64,000 bases of DNA. Origin: Mycobacterium sp. E787 (lineage in GTDB: Bacteria > Actinomycetota > Actinomycetes > Mycobacteriales > Mycobacteriaceae). The DNA lies in NCBI RefSeq assembly GCF_001668725.1, contig NZ_LZKL01000050.1:62001-126000 (forward strand). The letters run 5' to 3'. Numbering within the stretch: position 1 is the first letter of the stretch; each line of letters begins with the position of its first letter. Positions 46,091 through 54,976 of this stretch are shown in pieces. Both the position numbers and the translations under genes were made by a program. The notes under the pieces are model-generated. The model was not told the origin of the DNA, ran no database searches, and was given only the letters and a program-made list of their open reading frames with translations.

Positions 46091-47548
46091 TCAGGTGTCG
46101 AAGTAGATCGTGCCGACGCCGCTGGGGCTGTACGAGAGGTATGTCGGTATCACCGAGAAGGGCAGATTGCCGGTATTGAAGGCGCCACCGTTGAACGTGC
46201 TCGACGTGACGTAGGGGGCGGTGGGTGATGAACCGACCGTCTCGGTGTACAGCGGGACCCCGCCGGCGGTGTCGACCTGAATGGTGTCGCCCATAGGTAC
46301 GTACGAGCCGATCGGCGGGCTTCCCGGGAGCAGGTTTTGCGGGACCACCCCGTAATTGCCGCCAGAATCGACATACGCGCTGACGGTGTGGAAAGACCCG
46401 CCATTGATCGATATCGCGAGTTTGGTGACCGGCGCTCCGGAAACCGATGCGCCGACGGGCAGCGGGTTGGCGCCGAACTGCAGTACCCCGGCGGGCTCGT
46501 TGAGGAGCACGCCCTGACCGAGGACACCCGGCAACGCCTGCACGGGACTGGTCGGGAGCGGGCCCCCGGTGTTCAACCCGATGCCCATGATGGCGGGCAC
46601 GTCGGAAAGCGGAATGGCGGTGGTGACGCCGAAATCCGTCTCCGTTGCGGAGGTGACGACGTCGACGGTGGTGGGCGCGGTGACGATTCCGTTTCCGAAA
46701 TTCACCGGCGCCGTGTACGAGGCGAAGTATTCGGTGCTGAAAACCGGGCTTTGTCCGTACGTGACGCTACCCGACCCGATGCGGGCGCCGAGGCTCGCGA
46801 CATTGACGTCCGTGGCCGGGACAACAAGACCGGTGGATCCGGTGTCAACCAACACGGACATACTTTGTCCGCCTACGGTCACGTCGATGAAAGGTTGCTG
46901 GTCCACCACCTGCAGCGCGATGGTGGAGGGCGCCATCGCGGGTCCGGCCGCGCCGGTGGCGCCGTTGATGCCCCACAGTAAGCCGCCCCTGCCACCGGCG
47001 CCGCCGGCCGCGCCGGGCCCACCGGTTCCGCCGAACCCGCCGTTGCCGATCAGGCCGGCGGACCCGCCCGCACCACCGGGCGCCCAGTTGGCGGTGCTGT
47101 CGCCTCCTCTGCCGCCGTCGCCGAACAAGAGTCCACCGGCGCCGCCGGGTGTCCCTATCCCTTGAGCGTTGGTCGTCCCGTTGGCGCCGTTGCCGATCAG
47201 TGGACGGCCCAGCAGCCCTTGGGCGGGCGCATTGACCGCCGCCAGCGCGGCCTGCAGCGGCGAGGCGTTGGCCGCCTCGGCAGCCGCATACGCGGTTCCC
47301 GCTTCCTTCAACGCCTCGACGAACCCGGTGTGAAACGCCGCCGCCTCCGCACTCAGCATCTGAAAGCCTTTGGCGTGGCCAGAAAGTAGCGATGCGATCG
47401 CCGTCGACACTTCGTCAGCGCCCGCGGCCACCACCGCCGAAGTCGGGCCCGCCGCCGCTGAGTTGGCCATGCCGATCATCGACCCGATTGTCGCCAGATC
47501 GGAAGCCGCCGACGCCACCATCTCGGGTATTGCGACCACGAACGACAT
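46091..47548 (-). CDS. PE-family aspartic protease (PecA/PE_PGRS35-like)
   Basis: 485 residues. The PE domain (1-95, 'SFVVAIPEMVASAASDLATI') directs ESX-type secretion; a glycine-rich PGRS-like stretch follows ('GAGGSAGLIGNGGFGGTGG') and then a pepsin-like domain with catalytic 'VLVDTGSTGLV' near residue 233 and the second Asp in 'AYVDSGGNYG' near 391. M. tuberculosis PecA is such a self-processing surface protease. ATG 47548 has 'gggaggtg' upstream. The PGRS part is short compared with classic PE_PGRS proteins. Confidence 0.88.
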   Translation of the reverse strand: MSFVVAIPEMVASAASDLATIGSMIGMANSAAAGPTSAVVAAGADEVSTAIASLLSGHAKGFQMLSAEAAAFHTGFVEALKEAGTAYAAAEAANASPLQAALAAVNAPAQGLLGRPLIGNGANGTTNAQGIGTPGGAGGLLFGDGGRGGDSTANWAPGGAGGSAGLIGNGGFGGTGGPGAAGGAGGRGGLLWGINGATGAAGPAMAPSTIALQVVDQQPFIDVTVGGQSMSVLVDTGSTGLVVPATDVNVASLGARIGSGSVTYGQSPVFSTEYFASYTAPVNFGNGIVTAPTTVDVVTSATETDFGVTTAIPLSDVPAIMGIGLNTGGPLPTSPVQALPGVLGQGVLLNEPAGVLQFGANPLPVGASVSGAPVTKLAISINGGSFHTVSAYVDSGGNYGVVPQNLLPGSPPIGSYVPMGDTIQVDTAGGVPLYTETVGSSPTAPYVTSSTFNGGAFNTGNLPFSVIPTYLSYSPSGVGTIYFDT

Positions 47549-47771
47549 CCGCACCTCCCTGAGTCCCAGGTCGGACAGCCCCACAGGCACCGGCGCAGCT
47601 CGTCATCGCGGTCGCCCAGGGGCCACGCGGCTGGTGGCTCAATACCTGCACGGTGTCGCCAGGATCCCGCTCACATCCGGCAACCGCCAGGGCACTTGTA
47701 CCTTTTATTTGCGGGGCGTAGTGCCCGACGGCCGGACGGCACCGACCCGGCCGCACCACGTATCGCCGGGC

Positions 47772-48065
47772 CTACGGGTTCTCCTCGATGACGCACTGCA
47801 CGATCGCCTGGGCGGCGCGCTGGTCGAATCCCATCCCCGCGACTTTCTGCGCTTCCGCCGCCGGGGAAACACCCGACTTGAGATCCTGCTGGATAAGCCC
47901 GACACGGTTCATGTTCTGCGGGTCGGGTTCGGTGATCGGGAGTTCCGTAATGTTCGCCACGCAGCGCCGATAGCCGCTGAGGTCGGCGTGGGCGGATGGC
48001 GCCCCCACCAGCAAGAGCGGGGCGGTAGCCATGCCGACAGCAGCGGCGACATAAGTGAAACGCAT
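47772..48065 (-). CDS. Exported small DUF732-like protein
   Basis: 97 residues. Signal peptide 'FTYVAAAVGMATAPLLLVGA' ending 'PSAHA'. The mature part has cysteines in 'YRRCVANI' and 'IVQCVIEENP' joined by a helical segment, as in DUF732-type exported proteins that hold one disulfide. Function unknown. Confidence 0.75.
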   Translation of the reverse strand: MRFTYVAAAVGMATAPLLLVGAPSAHADLSGYRRCVANITELPITEPDPQNMNRVGLIQQDLKSGVSPAAEAQKVAGMGFDQRAAQAIVQCVIEENP

Positions 48066-48216
48066 GATCGGATAATATCGCCGAACAGGCCGCAAGCAAA
48101 GTGCCATTCAACACGGCCACTCCTTGAAATGCCTTGCTGCGCAGAGCAATCCGTTAGATGAAATGCGTTGCGCCGCAACGCTTCGCCGGTTTGCTGCGGG
48201 CCGGGGCCCAGGCGCC

Positions 48217-48717
48217 TCACACCCGGTCGGCCGTCATGTACTCCTCGATCCAGCCCTGGCACGCGCCGCTCGAGATGTCGGCGTGCATGACGCCGGACAG
48301 CGACCCGTTGGCCTGCGGCGTGTAGCGCACCACGGCGTGGGCGGGATTCCACTGGATGCTGGTGTCGGGCATCATGCAGTCCCACTGGAAGTCGCTCTCC
48401 TGCTTCCAGGACGACCCATCCCAGGTGAATTGCACAGGTTGCGGAACGGTCGGGTTGGTCGGCGGAGGCCCGCTGACGATCGTGGCGACGCACTTTCCGC
48501 CCGAACAGCTTGAGCTGAACCCATAGGTCACAGTGTGCTGCACCTCGGGATCACCGACGGCCATGCTGGTCCCGGCCTTGGGGGCGACCATGAAGGTGAC
48601 CGCGTACTGGCCGTTCCAGGACGGGTTGTCGGCCCAGGTGGGTGAGGCGAACGACAAGGCGACGACGAGCGGCGCGGCGCCTAAACCGACGAGTCCGCTC
48701 AGACGGGTCAGGGCCAT
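48217..48717 (-). CDS. Exported protein, unknown
   Basis: 166 residues from ATG 48717 ('agaggag' upstream). Signal peptide 'LVGLGAAPLVVALSFASPTW' ending 'ADN'. Mature protein is beta-rich ('GQYAVTFMVAPKAGTSMAVG', 'VQFTWDGSSWKQESDFQWDC') with two likely disulfides from Cys pairs 'SSSCSGGKC' and 'DCMM/ACQG'. Resembles secreted mycobacterial proteins; function unknown. Confidence 0.78.
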   Translation of the reverse strand: MALTRLSGLVGLGAAPLVVALSFASPTWADNPSWNGQYAVTFMVAPKAGTSMAVGDPEVQHTVTYGFSSSCSGGKCVATIVSGPPPTNPTVPQPVQFTWDGSSWKQESDFQWDCMMPDTSIQWNPAHAVVRYTPQANGSLSGVMHADISSGACQGWIEEYMTADRV

Positions 48718-48871
48718 CGGTTTCTCCTCTGGGTCCGCAGCAACATTGGGACGGAAGCGCCAGCCTCGTGGAGGTATACCCAATCGGCGATTTTATGCCG
48801 CGCCATCATGCCGCCGGGCAAAGACAAGGAACTCGCGAACGGCGAGCGCCTCCGGGTTTCCGTGAGCCGAC

Positions 48872-50047
48872 TCAGCCGGCGCGCCCAGCGCGGGCTGCGT
48901 CCTCCAGGAGATCGGCCGCGCGGGCGAGGCTGTCGGCGGATGTAGTCATCTGGGCCGCCACCTCGCGGGCGCGGGTCGCGTAGTCCGGGGCGAGGATGCG
49001 GCGCAGGTCGGCGACCAGCGTCTCCTCGGTGGTGAGCGTCAACTGGCGCCCCGACCCGACCTTGAGCCGCTCGAGGCCGGCCGCCCAGAACGGCTGGTCA
49101 AGCCAGAGCCAGAGCACCAGCGCGGGGATTCCGGCCCGCAGCCCGGCGGCCGTGCTGCCGGCGCCGCCGTGGTGCACGACCGCGCGGCACGCCGGCAGGA
49201 CGGCCGCGTGGTTGACCGCGCTCACCACCTTGACCTGGTCGAAGCGCGGAACCCCGGCGAAGTCGTTGGGGCCGGCGCAGATCAGCGCGCGCTGCCCCAG
49301 CTGCGCGCAGGCCGCGCCGATCATGGCGACCAGCTCCGCCCCCGACGAGATCGGCGTGCTGCCCAGCCCGAAGCAGATCGGCGGCGGCCCCTCGGCGATC
49401 CACGACGAAACCTCGTCGTCGGCGTCGGTCGGCGCCCCGAGCGTCAGCGCGCCGACGAAGGGCCGCCGGCCGTCGGGCTCCACCCATTCGGCGGACGGTC
49501 CGGGCAGGCAGAGCTGGTCGTAGGCCTGGATTTCCAGCGGCTCATCCGGGGATCCGGCCTCGGGCAAGCCGAGCGCACTGCGCTGGGCCGCCGCGACGTC
49601 CTTGGTCATGCCCGCATACAGCGCCCCGGTGGACAGTAGCCGCGCCGGGAAGAAGTGCAGCGCGGCCAGCGGGATGCCGCAGTACTCGGCCACGACGCCG
49701 GCCACGTCCTGCTCGTTGAAGCCCGCCAGGAGCAGGTCGGCGCCCTTCGCCAGCGCCGTCAGCGTCGCCGTCTTCGCCGTCCAGACCCACGTCAGATGCT
49801 CCATGACCGCCGGCAGCGCGCCGATCGGATCCTGGGTTGTGCGGACGAACTGCGCCGCCGAGTCCATCTGCTCCCGGGTGTCCGGTCCGTAGGCGACCGC
49901 GGTGACCCCGGCCGCCTCGACGAGGGCCATCCTGTCGGGCGAGACCGCCATCCGCACGTCGTGACCCCGACGGAGCAGCTCCCGACCGACGGCGGCGCAG
50001 GGCTCGACGTCGCCCCGACTCCCATACCCGGCCAGCACGAACTTCAC
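48872..50047 (-). CDS. Glycosyltransferase family 1 (MGT/UGT-type)
   Basis: 391 residues from GTG 50047. 'VLAGYGSRGDVEPCAAVGRE' at the N-terminus and 'VHHGGAGSTAAGLRAGIPAL' near residue 300 are the acceptor and nucleotide-sugar motifs of GT1 enzymes. The set resembles Rv1524/Rv1526c and the Gtf enzymes that glycosylate lipids such as glycopeptidolipids or sterols. No lipid genes are next to it, so the acceptor is unknown. Confidence 0.87.
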   Translation of the reverse strand: MKFVLAGYGSRGDVEPCAAVGRELLRRGHDVRMAVSPDRMALVEAAGVTAVAYGPDTREQMDSAAQFVRTTQDPIGALPAVMEHLTWVWTAKTATLTALAKGADLLLAGFNEQDVAGVVAEYCGIPLAALHFFPARLLSTGALYAGMTKDVAAAQRSALGLPEAGSPDEPLEIQAYDQLCLPGPSAEWVEPDGRRPFVGALTLGAPTDADDEVSSWIAEGPPPICFGLGSTPISSGAELVAMIGAACAQLGQRALICAGPNDFAGVPRFDQVKVVSAVNHAAVLPACRAVVHHGGAGSTAAGLRAGIPALVLWLWLDQPFWAAGLERLKVGSGRQLTLTTEETLVADLRRILAPDYATRAREVAAQMTTSADSLARAADLLEDAARAGRAG

Positions 50048-50135
50048 CGCCGGACCGTAGCAGTAAACCCGTTGCCGCACAGCGCCACCCGGGGCCGGCT
50101 TGAGTCACACCGCCCGCCCGGGCATATTAGGCGGT

Positions 50136-51062
50136 ATGCATGTGATCAGCGGAGTCCGGGACCCGGCCGCGAGTTTCCCCCTCGCGACCACCGCCGACGA
50201 CGCGCACGAGCGTCGCCAGGCCAACCGTGCCGTGGCCGTCAGCGCCGTCGGCCTGGCGGTGACGGGCCTCATCGAGTTGGCCATCGCACTGGTGTCCGGG
50301 TCGGTGGCCCTGCTCGGCGACGCGCTGCACAACCTGTCGGACGTGTCGACCAGCGCGCTGGTGTTCGTGGGGTTCCGGGCCTCCCGCAAGGTCCCGACCG
50401 AGCGGTACCCGTACGGCTACGAACGCGCCGAAGACCTCGCCGGAATCGGTGTGGCCCTGGTGATTTGGGGCAGCGCCGCCGTCGCCGGATTCGAAAGCGT
50501 CACGAAGCTGCTGCGTCATGGCGGCACGGTCCACCTGGGCTGGGGCATCGCGGCGGCGGCGGTGGGCATCGCGGGCAACCAGCTGGTGGCCCGCTACAAG
50601 TTGGTGGTGGGCCGGCGGATTCGCTCGGCGACCATGGTGGCCGACGCGAAGCATTCCTGGCTGGACGCGCTGTCCTCGGCCGGGGCGATGCTGGGGCTGA
50701 TCGGCGTGGCGCTCGGCTGGGGCTGGGCGGACGCGGTCGCCGGGATCGTCGTCACGGCGTTCATCTGCCACGTCGGCTGGGAGGTCACCGCCGACATCGC
50801 TCACCGCCTGCTCGACGGGGTGGACCCCGAGATCATCACGACGGCCGAAACGGCGGCCGCCGCGGTGCCCGGCGTCCTGCACGCGCACGCCCGCGCCCGC
50901 TGGACGGGGCGCACCCTGCGGGTGGAGGTGGAGGGCTTCATCGACCCGAACACCCCGCTGGCGTCGGCCGACGAGATCGGCCGCAGCGTGGCCGCGGCGC
51001 TGACCCCGCAGATCCCCGAGATGCACAGTTTCACCTGGAGCGCGCGCGCCGCAACTCAGTGA
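50136..51062 (+). CDS. Cation diffusion facilitator family metal transporter
   Basis: 308 residues with six membrane helices. The metal site in helix 2 is 'ALLGDALHNLSDVSTSALVF' and in helix 5 'ADAKHSWLDALSSAG'; the cytoplasmic C-terminal domain has 'GVLHAHARARWTGRTLRVEV'. CDF proteins export Zn2+, Mn2+ or similar ions. ATG 50136 was chosen since residues before it lack similarity. Convergent with the next gene, sharing seven bases. Confidence 0.9.
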   Translation: MHVISGVRDPAASFPLATTADDAHERRQANRAVAVSAVGLAVTGLIELAIALVSGSVALLGDALHNLSDVSTSALVFVGFRASRKVPTERYPYGYERAEDLAGIGVALVIWGSAAVAGFESVTKLLRHGGTVHLGWGIAAAAVGIAGNQLVARYKLVVGRRIRSATMVADAKHSWLDALSSAGAMLGLIGVALGWGWADAVAGIVVTAFICHVGWEVTADIAHRLLDGVDPEIITTAETAAAAVPGVLHAHARARWTGRTLRVEVEGFIDPNTPLASADEIGRSVAAALTPQIPEMHSFTWSARAATQ

Positions 51063-51934
51063 AACGACTCGACGACCTCGATCAGCGCTTCGGGCGCTTC
51101 CCAATTCAGTAGGTGCCCGGCGTCGGGGACGCTCACCAGCCGCGCGCCGGGCACACCCTCGACGAGCCGGCGCGAATGGCTTTGCGGCGTCGTGCGATCC
51201 GCGGTGCCGACCATGACCACGGTCGGCACCCCTATCTCGCCCAGCCGCGGATACCGGTCTTCGCGCGAGAAGGCCCGCACGATCGGCAGCAGCGGCCCGT
51301 GTTCGTCCAGGTGTTGGTTGAACGCCTCCATGAACACCGAGACCATCACGGGCGACGGGCGCTTCCCGCACTGCGCGGCACCGAACAGCGCGGCGACGGT
51401 CGGGTTGCGCATCAGCCGTTGCAGGATGCCGAGTTGCAGCAGCGGGATCTGCAGCCGGTTCTGCGGCGCGCCGTCCAGGATCCGGCCCGCCCAGGTCGCG
51501 AACAACACCAGCCCGCGCAGCCGCCCCTGCACGTGGGCGTGGTCGAGCATTGAACGGATGCTGACGAACCCGCCCATCGAGTGGCCGACGAGCACGCCCT
51601 CGCGTACGTCGAAGTGCTCGAGGACCGCGGCGATGTCGGCCGCCATGGGTTCGGATCCGATCCCGTCGGAGCCGAGCGTGGAGCGACCGTGCCCGCGCTG
51701 GTCGAAGGCGATGACGCGAAAGCCGCGCGCCTGCAGCTCGTCCCACACGAGGTTCCACTCGACGACGCGGGCGGTGTAGCCGTGGACCAGGATGACCGGC
51801 GGTCCCTGCCCGGCGACCAGGGCGCTGAGCACCGTCCCGTCGGGGCGCTCGATGAAGACGTGCTCACCCTCCGGCTCGGCGGTAAGGCGTTCGCGCGGAA
51901 ACGGATCCGGGTTGCGCGCTATCCGCGCCGCCAC
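51056..51934 (-). CDS. Alpha/beta hydrolase
   Basis: 292 residues: oxyanion motif 'VILVHGYTARVVEWN', nucleophile 'LVGHSMGGFVSIRSM' near residue 120, Asp in 'MVGTADRTTP' and His in 'PDAGHLLNWEAP'. Substrate unknown. Upstream of GTG 51934 the same frame continues as a hydrophobic segment ('LGAAGLVGWGAARAV') typical of mycobacterial hydrolases with an N-terminal anchor, but without a usual start codon, so the true start may be earlier or non-standard. Confidence 0.85.
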   Translation of the reverse strand: MAARIARNPDPFPRERLTAEPEGEHVFIERPDGTVLSALVAGQGPPVILVHGYTARVVEWNLVWDELQARGFRVIAFDQRGHGRSTLGSDGIGSEPMAADIAAVLEHFDVREGVLVGHSMGGFVSIRSMLDHAHVQGRLRGLVLFATWAGRILDGAPQNRLQIPLLQLGILQRLMRNPTVAALFGAAQCGKRPSPVMVSVFMEAFNQHLDEHGPLLPIVRAFSREDRYPRLGEIGVPTVVMVGTADRTTPQSHSRRLVEGVPGARLVSVPDAGHLLNWEAPEALIEVVESFH

Positions 51935-51993
51935 CGCCCGCGCGGCACCCCAGCCGACCAGGCCGGCCGCGCCGAGCGCCGCCGCACCGGTTC

Positions 51994-52620
51994 TCAGGAC
52001 GGCAGCCCGCTCTTGACGGCCGCATCCTGCTTGCGCCCGAGGTCCAGAACGAAGTCCGGCGGCAGCGGATCGTTTGGCGGGCTTTCGAACTCGAGGACCG
52101 TGAACACCTTGCCCTCGGTGAACATCACGATCCCCTTCGACTTCGAGCCGTCGGGAGAAGGCCCCACGGCCATCTGGCCGGCGGTGCCCACGTCGGCCGG
52201 TGACGGGGCGGCCTTGACGCTCAACTCCTGAATCCCCTTGGCGCTCTGGTCAAGCGCCTGCGACGCGGCGCCCGCGTCGGGGTAGACGTAGATGGTGTCG
52301 TCGACCTTGCGCGAGCCGCCCTGATTCATGAACACACCCTCGACACCGGCCGGGTTCGAAACGGGCAGCGTCTGAAACAGGGTGAAGGTGTCGCCCGGCA
52401 CCACGATGTCGGTTGGCTTGATCAGCAGGTTGCTGTAGTCGGACGGCTGGGCGGCGGCGCTGCTCGACGTCGGCGACGCCGACGACGCGGCGGATGTCGA
52501 GGACGTTGCCGACGTCGACGACGACGGGCCCGACGACTTGTTGCTTCCGCAGCCCGTGACGGCCACGCCGACCGCCAGGGTGCTCGCCGCCAAGCCGGCC
52601 GCCATCACCGATACCTTCAT
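51994..52620 (-). CDS. Lipoprotein, unknown function
   Basis: 208 residues. Lipobox 'GVAVTGCGSN' with Cys near residue 24 after a signal peptide, then a Ser/Ala/Thr linker ('SSTSATSSTSAASSASPTSS') and a 150-residue domain with 'SNLLIKPTDIVVPGDTFTLF' and 'GKVFTVLEFESPPNDPLPPD'. ATG 52620 is preceded by 'ggag'. It resembles surface lipoproteins of mycobacteria with unknown ligands. Confidence 0.82.
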   Translation of the reverse strand: MKVSVMAAGLAASTLAVGVAVTGCGSNKSSGPSSSTSATSSTSAASSASPTSSSAAAQPSDYSNLLIKPTDIVVPGDTFTLFQTLPVSNPAGVEGVFMNQGGSRKVDDTIYVYPDAGAASQALDQSAKGIQELSVKAAPSPADVGTAGQMAVGPSPDGSKSKGIVMFTEGKVFTVLEFESPPNDPLPPDFVLDLGRKQDAAVKSGLPS

Positions 52621-52758
52621 CTCCGTTGGCTCCTTTTGGGTGCGGTCGGCCCGCGCCGACGTCTCGCGCAACATAGCCGACCGCTCGCGCCACTGCACGG
52701 TATTCATGCGGATTTCACGTTTGCCAGAGCGGCGGGCTTCGCAAACCCCGAGCCGCGG

Positions 52759-53118
52759 CTAGTCGCCGACCGCGCCCTCGGGTTTGGGGCCGCGGCCGTC
52801 GCCGGTGATGTATTTGGGGCAGTAGGCGCCGACGGCGATCACCGTGAACTTGGCGGCGCCGTTGCCGGTGAAGCCGTTGCGCTGCTGCAGGTTTCCGATG
52901 ATCTCGTCCTCGGACGCGCCGGTGTCCTCCAATTGGCACAGCGTCTTGGCGGCCGATACGGCGGCGTTCGGATCCTGGTAGCTGATGCCGGCGAATCTGA
53001 GCGCGGACAGGAAGTCGGCGTCGGTGGCCGGGTCGGAGTTGGGGTCCGGGTCGGCATACACCGGCGCGGCCAGGCCGATCGCGGCGACGGCGATTGCTGC
53101 CCCCCACAGAAGTCTCAT
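52759..53118 (-). CDS. Exported DUF732 protein
   Basis: 119 residues. Signal peptide 'LWGAAIAVAAIGLAAPVYA', then 'DADFLSALRFAGISYQDP' and 'AVSAAKTLCQLEDTGASEDE' with the conserved Cys pair (second in 'VGAYCPKY'). Function unknown. Downstream of the CtaG-like gene on the same strand. Confidence 0.85.
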   Translation of the reverse strand: MRLLWGAAIAVAAIGLAAPVYADPDPNSDPATDADFLSALRFAGISYQDPNAAVSAAKTLCQLEDTGASEDEIIGNLQQRNGFTGNGAAKFTVIAVGAYCPKYITGDGRGPKPEGAVGD

Positions 53119-53130
53119 GGCCTTGCCAGC

Positions 53131-54069
53131 TTAGCGCCGCCGGAACCGTTCGCGCAGTTCGGGATCGTTCTCCCACCACAATCCCGACGGCGCCGCGGTG
53201 TCGTCCGCGGTGGCCGGCGCCGCGTCCAGCTCGGCGTCGACCGCGACCGCGTGCGCCTTCTCGTCACGGGACAGCGCGCGCATCAGCACCAGCACGAACG
53301 GCCAGCCCACCACGTCGCCCAGGATCCACAGCACGCCGGCGCCGATCGTCTGATCGAGCCGCTGATCCGGGCCCCAGGTGCGGTGCAGCGCCGCGTAGTA
53401 CGCCGCGCCGATCAACGAGCCCTGCCAGATGATCAAGCCCAGCACGCCGTCGCCGAGCGCCTCGACGACGGTGATCAGCAACGAGATGCCCTGGGGATAG
53501 CGTCGCGGCACGGGGTCGGCTTGCAGCCGGGCGTAGAAATAGCCAAAACCGATAGCCACCAACACGATTCGAGTGGGCGCGCCGATCCATTCGTTGTCCA
53601 GCGCCGCGGTGTACCAGGGTGTCAGGTAGAGCAGCCACGGCGTGCCCAGCATCGCCAGCGACGTGGTCAACGGGTGAGCGAGCACGCGCGCGAACCGGCT
53701 CGCCAACAGCCGGTCGAGGCGGTCGCGCCCGGCGGCGCCGAGCGCGTCGCGCAGCACGCTGATCGGCTTGCCCTGCGCGAGGAAGAACGGCACGACGTAG
53801 AGCAGCAACAGCACCTGCAGCGCGCGCATCCAGAACAGGACGTAGGAGTAGGCGCCGACCGCGCTCATCGTCGCCAGGACCCACACCGCCAGGCCGACCC
53901 AGAAGCAGCCGGCCTGCGCGGGCGTTACCGGTCGTTCGGCGGTGCGGCCGCGCCGGTAACACCAGGCGTAGGCGGCGGCCACCACCACGATCGCCGCCGC
54001 TGAGGCCAGGTCCAGACGCCAGGTCTGGACCAGGGCGGCCCACGTCAGCGGCCCCGGATCGGCGCGCAT
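53131..54069 (-). CDS. Cytochrome c oxidase assembly protein, CtaG-like
   Basis: 312 residues with seven predicted membrane helices ('AAAIVVVAAAYAWCYRRG', 'VGLAVWVLATMSAVGAYSYV', 'ALQVLLLLYVVPFFLA', 'GVLWILGDVVGWPFVLVL'). The pattern fits the caa3-type CtaG family, involved in copper delivery to cytochrome oxidase. Histidine ligands of well-studied CtaG proteins are only partly recognisable ('ALHRTWGPD'). The C-terminal 50 residues are soluble. Confidence 0.85.
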   Translation of the reverse strand: MRADPGPLTWAALVQTWRLDLASAAAIVVVAAAYAWCYRRGRTAERPVTPAQAGCFWVGLAVWVLATMSAVGAYSYVLFWMRALQVLLLLYVVPFFLAQGKPISVLRDALGAAGRDRLDRLLASRFARVLAHPLTTSLAMLGTPWLLYLTPWYTAALDNEWIGAPTRIVLVAIGFGYFYARLQADPVPRRYPQGISLLITVVEALGDGVLGLIIWQGSLIGAAYYAALHRTWGPDQRLDQTIGAGVLWILGDVVGWPFVLVLMRALSRDEKAHAVAVDAELDAAPATADDTAAPSGLWWENDPELRERFRRR

Positions 54070-54542
54070 AGCCCCCTAGCCTATTGCCGAATGCCGCGTC
54101 CACCGCGATCGCCTCCGGGCTTCGCGTGTAGATTGGTTGGGGAAGCCATTCGAGTCGGGATTGCCACCTTCGAAATTTTCTCTGTAGATGAGCAGCTCAC
54201 CATCGATTCGCCCATTCCTCATTAAGGACCCCGCCCGATGAACTCGTCGGAATTGTTTTCACATCGCTACGAGCCCGAGGTCGTGACCCGCAGCGGTCAG
54301 GATCTCGAACCGGTTCAACTTCCCACCTTTTCGGACCGCCCCAACAGCGACTCCGCGGCCACGACGCCACGCTGATCGGCGGGGCGCATCGGCAAACTGC
54401 GCTCGTTCTCGTGCGAGCGAGCCGGACGCCGGGCCAAAACGGTTGTGTGTCAGCACTATTCGGGTAACCGGCGCGAATCTGCAGGCGCACCAGGAGTTTC
54501 GGGGGCGGCCGGGGTCTCGTCTCGGCCCGACAAGGCGCGCGG
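54070..54542. other. 473-bp gap with one possible small gene
   Basis: Apart from the candidate at 54238-54375 I see no gene or RNA. It contains the promoter of the CtaG-like gene. Confidence 0.45.
54238..54375 (+). CDS. Possible small protein, 45 residues
   Basis: ATG 54238 follows 'taaggacc' with good spacing and the frame runs to TGA 54375, reading 'NSSELFSHRYEPEVVTRSGQ' then 'DLEPVQLPTFSDRPNSD'. No similarity is recognised; included as a candidate only. Confidence 0.35.
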   Translation: MNSSELFSHRYEPEVVTRSGQDLEPVQLPTFSDRPNSDSAATTPR

Positions 54543-54875
54543 CTACCCGCCGCCGTCGACCTTGGTGCTGGTGACCGTCAGCGACTGCGGGCAGTACACG
54601 TTGGCCGCGATGGCCGTGAACCTGGCGGCGTTGTCGCCGTGCAGCCCGGGATTCTGGGCCTGGACGGTCTTGACGACGTCGGCCATCTGCGTCCCCTTTT
54701 CCACCGCCTGGCACACCCATCGGCCGGCCCCGATGGCCGGGCCGGGGTCGGGAAAGGTGATGCCGGCCGCGTGCAGCGAGGCGATGAACGCGTCGTCGCT
54801 GCTGTCGGCGCGCGCCGGCCCGGCCATGCCGACCAGCGCGGCAAGGCTCGTCATCGTCAGGAGCAGCGGTTTCAC
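54543..54875 (-). CDS. Exported DUF732 protein
   Basis: 110 residues from GTG 54875. Signal peptide 'LLLTMTSLAALVGMAGPARA', mature DUF732 pattern 'DDAFIASLHAAGITFPDPGP' with Cys in 'GRWVCQAV' and 'NVYCPQS'. A second protein of the same type lies at 52759. Divergent from clpC2 and shares its control region. Confidence 0.83.
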   Translation of the reverse strand: MKPLLLTMTSLAALVGMAGPARADSSDDAFIASLHAAGITFPDPGPAIGAGRWVCQAVEKGTQMADVVKTVQAQNPGLHGDNAARFTAIAANVYCPQSLTVTSTKVDGGG

Positions 54876-54927
54876 GGCCCACTGATCGTCGCAGAACGAC
54901 GGCGGCGGCGCATCTCCAAGTTCTATC

Positions 54928-54973
54928 GTCAACCGAAGGTTGACAACACGCGCGACGTCAACCTAGCGTTGAC
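54928..54973. promoter_or_regulatory. Two palindromes in the clpC2 promoter
   Basis: gtcaaccgaaggttgac at 54928-54944 is a perfect 7-3-7 palindrome; gtcaacctagcgttgac at 54957-54973 is 6-5-6 with the same half-site. Centres are 29 bases apart and the second ends three bases before the clpC2 ATG. They are likely operator sites of ClpC2 itself or of a regulator shared with the divergent gene. Confidence 0.75.
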
Positions 54974-54976
54974 GGC

